From a virus: a DNA stretch of 37,027 nucleotides. A model generated the notes under the pieces. That model was not told the origin of the DNA. It made no database searches and saw nothing but the letters and a program-made list of their open reading frames with translations. The position numbers and the translations under genes are program-made. The first letter of the stretch is position 1; every line of letters starts with the position of its first letter. This document shows positions 6,219 to 13,209 of this stretch, one piece after another. The stretch spans positions 1-37,027 of IMG/VR virus record IMGVR_UViG_3300032294_001488. One strand, 5' to 3'.

Positions 6219-6709
6219 CGTGGAATGAATCGGCCATGCAACAACATTTGTTTGCATGGATTGACCAAACGGCACGAACGGCAAAATTTGCATGGATGAA
6301 GACCATATTTCATCCGGCAAATGGTGGCCACCGGCACATAGCAACGGCCGAACGGTTGAAGCGTGAAGGCGTAAGGCCCGGATGCCCTGATGTAATCGTT
6401 CCTATGCCGATTTTGAACGATGATGGCACCATCAAATATAATGGCATGGCCATTGAATTGAAGGTTTCGAGCAACAAACTCACACAACCACAAGCGGCAT
6501 TTTGCCAAATGTTGATCAAACAATCATGGTTTGTGATCGTGGTGCATGATTTTTTCGAAGTGGCGGCATGGCATATTTGCAAGCATTATGATGTTCCATA
6601 CACATTGAATGATTATTGCCGCAATCATGCCGATAAATGGTCTAGCGTGGTGAATGAATGGAGTGCATACGATTATGACAAAGGAACGAAAGGTGGATTT
6701 AATGGATAA
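6206..6709 (+). CDS. VRR-NUC domain nuclease
   Basis: This 167-residue single-domain nuclease of the PD-(D/E)XK superfamily, VRR-NUC type, is common in phage replication modules and related to the FAN1 nuclease domain. Visible signature: HPANGGHR, then AERLKREGVRPGCPDVIVP with the metal-binding Asp, then MAIELKV supplying the E-x-K pair, followed by LTQPQAAF as the QxxW-like helix. It probably cleaves branched or structured DNA during replication or recombination. It lies between the membrane peptide and an RHH protein in the rightward operon and overlaps both, consistent with coordinated early expression. Confidence 0.85.
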   Translation: MAKVAWNESAMQQHLFAWIDQTARTAKFAWMKTIFHPANGGHRHIATAERLKREGVRPGCPDVIVPMPILNDDGTIKYNGMAIELKVSSNKLTQPQAAFCQMLIKQSWFVIVVHDFFEVAAWHICKHYDVPYTLNDYCRNHADKWSSVVNEWSAYDYDKGTKGGFNG

Positions 6710-6905
6710 ACCACAACCGGTGGTGATCAACATCCGAATTGATGCCGAAACATTGAAACGGATTGATGAACAAACGGAAAAATTCCGTGAAATGATTCCA
6801 TACTTCAGCCGGAACCAAATGGTAAATTTGTTGCTCGTTAAGGGTCTTGATTTGCATGAACAAACCGGAGAAAGCAATCATGGGATATACACGGATCGGC
6901 AATAA
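6702..6905 (+). CDS. Ribbon-helix-helix DNA-binding protein
   Basis: The 67-residue protein has PVVINIRIDAETLKRIDEQTEKFREM, the strand-helix start of an RHH/CopG fold, followed by YFSRNQMVNLLLVKGLDL, the second helix. The ATG at 6702 is chosen for AAAGGTGG upstream and a natural 8-base overlap with the nuclease gene. Such proteins usually repress their own operon; this one sits directly before the replication initiator and could regulate it. Confidence 0.7.
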   Translation: MDKPQPVVINIRIDAETLKRIDEQTEKFREMIPYFSRNQMVNLLLVKGLDLHEQTGESNHGIYTDRQ

Positions 6906-7755
6906 ATTCATAGATGAAATTATGGCCACCGTTCCACCATCGGCCGTGCCGGTTTATTTGGTGATCGTTCGGCAAACGATAGGATGGAATCGGCCGGCCG
7001 ATGTTATATCCATCAGCCAATTTGTACGGCTGACTGGAATGGCACGGAACACGATCACCAAAGGCATTCAATCATTGATTGATGCCGGTGTGATTTCACG
7101 CCAAATCAAGACGGCAAACGGCAATGATTGCTATGAATATACCATTTCAAATTTTGAACATGGTAGTTCAAATTTTGAACATGGTGATTCAAATATTGAA
7201 CACGGTAGTGCAAATATTGAACACAATGATGCATCAAATATTGAACGTGGTGATTCAAATATTGAACGTGGTGGTGGTGCAAATTTTGAACCACCACCCC
7301 TTCAAAATTTGAACACACAAAATAAATATATAAAGAAAACAAAAAAGAAAACAAATAACGATACCACCACCGGTGCAAGCACCGATGGTGCTACCGTTCA
7401 ACCGATGGCACGTGATCCACGTTTGGATTCATGGCAAATCAAATGTTATCGTGAAATAGCACGATTAACACCACCATTTGCCGCAAGGGATGGTATTATC
7501 AATACGGTGACTGATGAAACCCGATGGCGTGAAGTGCTTCAATCATGGATCGCCAAAGGTTATCGGCCACAAAATATTGATGGCATGTTGAATTATTACA
7601 CACGATTTGCACCAGAGAAGGAAGTGCACCATGGAACACAATCACAACCAATTCAATCCGGATTCGGCACCACACACAAAGAACTCATCAACGGCCGATG
7701 GCAAGAAGTTTCCATTGACGAATATATCCGAAGACATGAAACGCTTCATGACTGA
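6880..7755 (+). CDS. Phage replication initiator (O-like, winged-helix N-terminus) with embedded iterons
   Basis: The N-terminal ~90 residues form a winged-helix typical of lambda O/DnaD-like replication proteins: VYLVIVRQTIGWNRPADVIS, then FVRLTGMARNTITKGIQSL. A low-complexity linker follows, made of repeated S-N-(F/I)-E-(H/R)-G-(D/S) heptads, then a Lys-rich tract. The C-terminal domain (about 190-290) includes RDGIINTVTDETRWREVLQSW and ends in HKELINGRWQEVSIDEYI. It would bind the iterons encoded in its own linker and recruit helicase through the DnaC-like partner downstream. The start at 6880 is supported by GGAGAAAGCAATC. The overlap with the loader gene is about 125 bases if that gene starts at 7631. 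Confidence 0.8.
   Translation: MGYTRIGNKFIDEIMATVPPSAVPVYLVIVRQTIGWNRPADVISISQFVRLTGMARNTITKGIQSLIDAGVISRQIKTANGNDCYEYTISNFEHGSSNFEHGDSNIEHGSANIEHNDASNIERGDSNIERGGGANFEPPPLQNLNTQNKYIKKTKKKTNNDTTTGASTDGATVQPMARDPRLDSWQIKCYREIARLTPPFAARDGIINTVTDETRWREVLQSWIAKGYRPQNIDGMLNYYTRFAPEKEVHHGTQSQPIQSGFGTTHKELINGRWQEVSIDEYIRRHETLHD
7146..7321 (+). repeat. Iteron array inside the initiator gene (candidate replication origin)
   Basis: Eight copies of a degenerate ~21-bp unit built on TTCAAATWTTGAACATGGTGA lie head to tail from 7146. Units 1-4 start at 7146, 7167, 7188 and 7209; the fifth carries three extra bases; the sixth starts at 7254 and the last two are more diverged. Each unit contains a near-palindromic TTCAAATWTTGAA core. 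A strongly A/T-rich, purine-asymmetric tract (about 7317-7358) follows directly, as expected for an unwinding element. This is the layout of the lambda origin inside gene O. Confidence 0.7.
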
Positions 7756-8566
7756 TTTGGATATGATCGGCATTACACATCCCCAAATGACAAACCGGGA
7801 GCGGTTTCAGGCCTCATCTGCGTACTGGCGTGAGCGGTATAATGCCATTCGTGCCGGCCGTGTTCAACGTGGTGTGATCCCACAACCTACCGGTGTTTGT
7901 GTTCAATGCAATGATGCCGGCTGGTATATGTACGGCCGGGAATTGACAAAATGTAATTGTGGCTATGCCGGCCAAAGCCCAGCACAAAAGCGGTTGAATC
8001 AAGAATTGCAAATTCTTTCGCATAAAACATTTGAAAATTTCGATTTGGAACGGCCATACACGGCCACCACCGATGCACCGGAATCATTTCAAAAGCAAAT
8101 GGTGAAGGTGGCATATCAAAAAGCCGTTTCATGGGCTAATCATCCGGCCGGATGGATTTACATTCACGGCACTCCGGGATGTGGTAAATCTCACATTGCG
8201 GCCGCAATAGCCAACACGTTATCATCGAACGGCCATGAGGTTATTTATCGTTCCATGCCGGCCATGGTGGATTATATGAGGGATGCCATGAAGAATGGCA
8301 CCATTGAAACGGTATACCAATTATTGACCAAAGCCGATGTGGTGATTTTCGATGATATAGGATCCGAATCCAAATCCGAATATGTTGATTCCGTGGTGTT
8401 TCGGTTGATCAATTGCCGTGTTGATTTGCCTACCGTGTTCACATCAAATCTTGATGTTCCTGAATTACGGTACAATCCACGGATCATTGATCGGTTGAAC
8501 AATTCCAAACGTGCTTGGATTGCTACCACATCATATCGTGAGATTTTGGCTCGAAATCAATCATGA
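7631..8566 (+). CDS. DnaC-like helicase loader (AAA+ ATPase)
   Basis: The 311-residue ATPase has Walker A GTPGCGKSH about residue 180 and Walker B VVIFDD about residue 240, then a sensor-like TVFTSNLDV and an arginine near the end, matching the DnaC/DnaI helicase-loader family. A Cys cluster CVQC...CNC at about 90-115 looks like a small zinc-binding motif. It would load the replicative helicase at the iteron origin together with the O-like protein. Start 7631 is chosen for the AGAAGGAAG site; ATGs at 7733 and 7748 would avoid most of the overlap but lack a ribosome site. Its stop overlaps the convergent tail gene by six bases. Confidence 0.85.
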   Translation: MEHNHNQFNPDSAPHTKNSSTADGKKFPLTNISEDMKRFMTDLDMIGITHPQMTNRERFQASSAYWRERYNAIRAGRVQRGVIPQPTGVCVQCNDAGWYMYGRELTKCNCGYAGQSPAQKRLNQELQILSHKTFENFDLERPYTATTDAPESFQKQMVKVAYQKAVSWANHPAGWIYIHGTPGCGKSHIAAAIANTLSSNGHEVIYRSMPAMVDYMRDAMKNGTIETVYQLLTKADVVIFDDIGSESKSEYVDSVVFRLINCRVDLPTVFTSNLDVPELRYNPRIIDRLNNSKRAWIATTSYREILARNQS

Positions 8567-8908
8567 TTCCGGTGCCGGTGAAATATCCGGAATGAATTTT
8601 TGTGGCTCTGGTGGATTTGGCCATGTGGTGGAATTCCATACCAAATTTGCCGGCAAATCCCGGAGATTTTGCCGGTATTGTTTCCACATGGCCAATTCTT
8701 GTGTAGTAATCGGTGCATCCGGCAACATAGTCCAGTCACATGCAAATAATAATGAATTCCGGTATTGCCGAACATTTTGCATGGCATCATCAATAGATGG
8801 TGATTCAATGATGATGGAATCCGGTGGAACATCGGTGAAATAATCACCATATTCATTCACATACAATGTTTGCAAATTGATGTGATCATAAATCAAATAA
8901 ATAATCAT
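8561..8908 (-). CDS. Phage tail assembly chaperone-like protein (APC type)
   Basis: The 115-residue protein has the pattern LLFACDWTMLPDAPITTQ, then WKQYRQNLRDLPANL and WPNPPEPQ, which is the core of the Phage_tail_APC-like family found at the end of tail-fibre operons. Such proteins are thought to assist fibre or tip-protein folding. It is the last gene of the leftward structural operon, starting in an ATGA overlap with the C1q-like tail protein that is its probable client. The ends of this gene and the helicase-loader gene overlap tail to tail. Confidence 0.7.
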   Translation of the reverse strand: MIIYLIYDHINLQTLYVNEYGDYFTDVPPDSIIIESPSIDDAMQNVRQYRNSLLFACDWTMLPDAPITTQELAMWKQYRQNLRDLPANLVWNSTTWPNPPEPQKFIPDISPAPES

Positions 8909-9399
8909 ACTTCGGCCTCATTCGTTAATTGAACAATATGCACAAATGGTGATTCACCGGCCACACCTTCGGCAATTACGTTGATGTTCGAATTTACAGA
9001 TGGTAATAATTGAATTTGTATGGAATCACTCCGATTGAAATATCTCATCACTGTTCCAACATGAATATTTGTGATTCCACCTAAAGCGTTACTAAATGAT
9101 GAAAATGGATGCACATTCACACCATTCACAAATAAATTCATTCGGAGCAAACCGGCCGTGGCCATGAATGCGCTACAATTTATCAAATAATATCCCGGTG
9201 CCGGTATGGTGATTGTAGTGCCTGACCATGTGATCCCTTGGCCTCTCACTCGTGATTGCCATGTAATCAACGTTCCGGCCGTGGTGATGGCCAGCACAGC
9301 CGTTCGCCGCAATGTTAGTGTTCCATCCGGTATTTCATCATTGATGTTTGCAACATCACGTTGCAAATTCACAATATCACGGATCATTCGATTATTCAC
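8905..9399 (-). CDS. Tail protein with C1q/TNF-like jelly-roll domain (candidate receptor binder)
   Basis: A short helical N-terminus (IRDIVNLQRDVANINDE) precedes a beta jelly-roll of about 130 residues with the C1q/TNF-like pattern GYYLINCSAFMATAGL, then RMNLFVNGVNV and a closing FVHIVQL strand. These domains form trimeric tips in phage fibres and commonly contact the cell surface. It uses a GTG start at 9399 with GAGGT upstream, overlapping the end of the tail-hub gene. The position at the tail tip followed by a chaperone supports an adsorption role, though the ligand cannot be told. Confidence 0.7.
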   Translation of the reverse strand: MNNRMIRDIVNLQRDVANINDEIPDGTLTLRRTAVLAITTAGTLITWQSRVRGQGITWSGTTITIPAPGYYLINCSAFMATAGLLRMNLFVNGVNVHPFSSFSNALGGITNIHVGTVMRYFNRSDSIQIQLLPSVNSNINVIAEGVAGESPFVHIVQLTNEAEV

Positions 9400-10498
9400 T
9401 AGTCAACCTCGCAGTTTCCACCGAATTGTTTGCATCCAAAGAAATTTCCACCACATCTAAGCGCATATCATACCGTTTACCTAAATAACGAACACGGAGA
9501 TAATCACCAATATCATAATGAATTCCTCGGATGGTGCCTTGTGTTTGTGTTAAATCACATGTGAATTCCACCGTGGTTCTTTTTTTGCGTAATTCGGCAC
9601 GTGCCGTATTTATGATTTGATTATTGCGAGCATTCGTATTTTCTACAAATCCTTCCTTATAACCATATAACGATTTGGCAATCACGGCCGCACTTTGAGC
9701 AATTCGAATAAATCGTGCTTGGCCGGTACCACGGCCGGCACCGATGATGGCCGATTTTTCATCAATGGAATTGATATTCAATACGGCATTTTGTATGTTT
9801 TTGGCCTCCGGTGATAATATCAACGATGAACGCCGATCCACACCGGCAAAATCAACATATGCATCAAAATTCCACGTTTCACCATTGCTAGAAATCAATC
9901 CCACAGACCACCGGCCTTGTTGCCATGATGCATCCATCAATTTTTTCATAATATCAAACACATTTTCACGTGTGGCCGCAATGTTCAACGAAGGCCCCAA
10001 AGCGGTAGGGCCGTTGATGGCAAGGGTTGGCGTAAGTATGCCGATTACATCACGGTTTGGATCAGTCATGCCAATACCGAAATTTGCGTTTATAACATCA
10101 TACATAATAGTTGTGACTGGGCCTGAATATATGGCACCAACACGAGTGACAAAATCTTGATAGCCGGCATAGAACGCATTTATTCGCCGAGTCATCAAAT
10201 GTTGAATTGATGGTGCCGTGATCGTGATGGCATCATCGGTGGTGTTCCATTGCAATGCAAAATATTCCGTGTGGCCATCAAGCCGATAATTTCCACCATT
10301 GATGGAACGCCAAATTTGAATCCTGTAATCTGGATTCGATGAATTTGCCAAATCTTCGTATTTGGTTCTTGGTAATACCAATTCACATGCACCGATTTCA
10401 CCATCAGCCCGAAGTGTATACCGGCATGATCGGAAATCACGTGGTATGGCTTGCGTTATGCCGGCATCATCACAAATTCGGATTTGGTATCGGATCAT
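9392..10498 (-). CDS. Gp37-like tail hub / baseplate protein
   Basis: The 368-residue protein matches the siphovirus Gp37-like family that follows the distal tail protein: an N-terminal LRADGEIGACELVLP with YRIQIWRSING (gp27-like hub barrel), a central domain with AATRENVFDIMKKLMDAS, and a C-terminal YDIGDYLRVRYLGKRY with DMRLDVVEISL. This protein usually closes the distal tail tube and anchors fibres. It starts in an ATGA overlap with the large distal tail protein and is followed by the C1q-like gene, consistent with tail-tip order. Confidence 0.8.
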   Translation of the reverse strand: MIRYQIRICDDAGITQAIPRDFRSCRYTLRADGEIGACELVLPRTKYEDLANSSNPDYRIQIWRSINGGNYRLDGHTEYFALQWNTTDDAITITAPSIQHLMTRRINAFYAGYQDFVTRVGAIYSGPVTTIMYDVINANFGIGMTDPNRDVIGILTPTLAINGPTALGPSLNIAATRENVFDIMKKLMDASWQQGRWSVGLISSNGETWNFDAYVDFAGVDRRSSLILSPEAKNIQNAVLNINSIDEKSAIIGAGRGTGQARFIRIAQSAAVIAKSLYGYKEGFVENTNARNNQIINTARAELRKKRTTVEFTCDLTQTQGTIRGIHYDIGDYLRVRYLGKRYDMRLDVVEISLDANNSVETARLTSE

Positions 10499-13209
10499 GA
10501 TTTATACACTCCATCAAATAACGTTTGAAACGTTTGAGGCCAATATACTTCAATGTTATATGTGGTATCACCAGTGTATGAATTGATAAGCAAACTCAAA
10601 TCCACATTTCCCGGCCGAAGTACAAAATCACTAAATGCACCGGCCACATTTACCACACGAATCAAATTCCCGGATTGCAATGAACGTACCGTTGAATATT
10701 TTGGTTTGATGGTGATAATATCACCGAACACAAAATCACGATCAATCACGGATGAGCCATCATAATCCATACGATCATTGAACATCATGATTTTATCATC
10801 ACGAACATTGAGAATGGCATTTACTTGATTTTGTGTACTAACATTTTGCATTCGAATTGTTGGATATGATTGCACCGTTGATGTATTGCGGCCATGAGTG
10901 ATCACGGCCGAATAATCGCTATCATTATCAATGGTACCAACATACAAATCTCCATTTGGCAATACAAATCCACAATATCTAAAATACGAACCATTAGCAA
11001 TCGGAATCCATGCCGATCCACTCAAAGCCGTTCCGTTCCAATATCCCAAGGATGGCAAATCGGTCTTAAATGGTGGTGTGGCAATAACGGATGTATTGAG
11101 GATTGAACGGCCAAAGCCGGCAAATATTCCATCCTTATATTTAAATATTGAATTCAATGGTGGAAATGTTGCCGCCGCTGTTTGATAATTTGCCGGCCAT
11201 TGCCGAATCACACCATTTGAAAAATAAGCCAAATTTATAAATGTTGTACCGAATGCACCACCAATAACTAATGTTCCATCATCATCCACATATAATTTGG
11301 TGACTAATCCATCCGGAATGCCGGTGCCTACGGTTGATGTAATACCGGATGATTGACCAATTTGTGCTACACGTGTGCATAATACCGTGCTTGCATTTGT
11401 GCGAATGAATGAACCACCAACATATAAAACATCAATTCGTGGATTATACACAATCGAATATACAATATTGTTGAATCCGTTATCCGTTGAAAATGCAGAC
11501 CACAAACCGGAATTTGATGCATATTTGGCTATTCGGAGTGCCGTTCCTGATGGTGCCGTGGTAAATTGACCAACAACATACAAATTATATTCATTTCCAA
11601 ATGATACAATAGCCATATCAAATACTATATTATTAAAATTTCCCACATTCACATATGCCAATCCATTATGGCCGGTGAAATAATTTCCCATGGTACCGGT
11701 GAAACTGCCGCCGATCCATGCCACTCCATTTGGCGCAAATTTGATGGTATTTACGGCACCATTCAACGTGCCACCGGGAACCGGTGAAAATGCATTTGTG
11801 GCCGGATTGTATATACAAATATATGGCAATGATGTTCCGCTTAATGTGGCCGTGAATGATCCACCGATCCACAACCGGCCGTCTGGTGCTTGTGCAATGG
11901 TATTAACTGATCCGTTTAATCCATCGGCAATTTCTTGCATGATGGTGGTAGCCGAATCCGTGCCGAATTGCGAAATTTTATATATTCGATTATAGACAAA
12001 TTGCGGCAATTCCAATTTTACGGCTTCATCATGGCCATAAAAATAGGGATCATGCATCAATATGGAAATATCCACATTCACCGATAATGTATCAGTCACC
12101 ATCACATTGAGGCCACCGGCAAATGATCCACTAAATGATAATGGAACGCCTACCGGATCCCGGCCATCCAAATGCTGAAATAAAAATTTTCGGTCTTGCC
12201 GGTATGGCACCAAATCACGGCTTAATAATGCCGTGAGCCGTTGAATTTTCCGTGATAAATCAATTTTGTCTAATCCGTGGATTTGGCCAATTAACGTGAT
12301 GGTTCTCACTGGATTGATTATATCTTGCAATGAACCTCCATCCTGAGAATTGAATGTAAGCGTTTGAACTTGTGGTTGATTTATGCCGGCTTCGGCAATA
12401 CCGATGATTTCCAAACCAAATTCATCTTGTAAATTGTAAATTTTGCCACCGGCCGCAGTCATGCCGGAACGTGTAGACATGGATCGGTGTGGTTGACCTT
12501 GCCAAGCAAATTCGAATATGCCGGTGGCATCGTCTATAAATCCATTTGTATCACCATCAAAATATGTGGTGGCACCGATGCCAAATGCTGGCATTCCGAT
12601 GTCTGCATCATCCACGGTGATTTTTTCAAATTGACAAGCATCAATATAAACATCACTACCGGCATAATCTGAACCGATCGGTTGTTTAGAAATGGCCACC
12701 GTGGCCACCGTTGATGTAATGGTTGAACGGCCTACCACTTCGATTCGTTGCCATTGACCTTCGATAATGTTGAATCGTTTAAACGCTATTGTGGTGCCGG
12801 ATGCCGCAATGTTTGCCGTATATTCACGGCCGTGGGATCCTTGTGCACCAAAAATATAAAAAGACCATGCATAATATGAGCCGGATTGAATGGATAAATT
12901 GTTATACCGTAAAGTGATAAAATCATAATTTGGAAAATTTCCGGTATATACCGAATTTGCACCAGACCACACATTTTCACCGGAAACAATATAACCACTA
13001 ATATCTGTGATGGTGGTATTGCTTCCGCTAAATCGGTGTGTGATTTGCCAATTTGCAAATGGTATGCCATATACATCATTGTACAATTCAAACGATGGAT
13101 TCATGATTTGATTGATTGCTTCTTGTGGCATCACAATTGATAATGCACCGGAACACGGATTGTAAAAACTGCCGGTTGATGCATCCGGAATATTATTCAA
13201 TGTTCGCAT
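10495..13209 (-). CDS. Distal tail protein with carbohydrate-binding-like and beta-propeller domains
   Basis: This 904-residue multidomain tail protein lies directly after the tape measure. Residues about 30-200 look like a jelly-roll (NPSFELYNDVYGIPFANW start), typical of carbohydrate-binding inserts. About 250-410 is the distal-tail (Dit) core, with a Dit-like IHGLDKIDLSRKIQRL. About 430-780 contains repeats such as VNTIAQAPDGRLWIGGSFT and VNTIKFAPNGVAWIGGSFT, a beta-propeller. The end (VLRPGNVDLSLLI) returns to a tail-type beta domain. It should form the ring at the tail tip and display adhesion modules. It starts in a TAATG overlap with the tape measure gene. Confidence 0.75.
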   Translation of the reverse strand: MRTLNNIPDASTGSFYNPCSGALSIVMPQEAINQIMNPSFELYNDVYGIPFANWQITHRFSGSNTTITDISGYIVSGENVWSGANSVYTGNFPNYDFITLRYNNLSIQSGSYYAWSFYIFGAQGSHGREYTANIAASGTTIAFKRFNIIEGQWQRIEVVGRSTITSTVATVAISKQPIGSDYAGSDVYIDACQFEKITVDDADIGMPAFGIGATTYFDGDTNGFIDDATGIFEFAWQGQPHRSMSTRSGMTAAGGKIYNLQDEFGLEIIGIAEAGINQPQVQTLTFNSQDGGSLQDIINPVRTITLIGQIHGLDKIDLSRKIQRLTALLSRDLVPYRQDRKFLFQHLDGRDPVGVPLSFSGSFAGGLNVMVTDTLSVNVDISILMHDPYFYGHDEAVKLELPQFVYNRIYKISQFGTDSATTIMQEIADGLNGSVNTIAQAPDGRLWIGGSFTATLSGTSLPYICIYNPATNAFSPVPGGTLNGAVNTIKFAPNGVAWIGGSFTGTMGNYFTGHNGLAYVNVGNFNNIVFDMAIVSFGNEYNLYVVGQFTTAPSGTALRIAKYASNSGLWSAFSTDNGFNNIVYSIVYNPRIDVLYVGGSFIRTNASTVLCTRVAQIGQSSGITSTVGTGIPDGLVTKLYVDDDGTLVIGGAFGTTFINLAYFSNGVIRQWPANYQTAAATFPPLNSIFKYKDGIFAGFGRSILNTSVIATPPFKTDLPSLGYWNGTALSGSAWIPIANGSYFRYCGFVLPNGDLYVGTIDNDSDYSAVITHGRNTSTVQSYPTIRMQNVSTQNQVNAILNVRDDKIMMFNDRMDYDGSSVIDRDFVFGDIITIKPKYSTVRSLQSGNLIRVVNVAGAFSDFVLRPGNVDLSLLINSYTGDTTYNIEVYWPQTFQTLFDGVYKS

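Noticed and set aside
7146-7321. CRISPR array
   Set aside because: Units are contiguous ~21-bp repeats without unique spacers and lie in a coding frame; the 25079-25161 repeats are likewise contiguous and coding.
7106-7378. Repetitive leftward frame (His/Val/Gln/Tyr) over the iterons
   Set aside because: It is the antisense of the tandem repeat and has no start context; the rightward frame is a winged-helix initiator.
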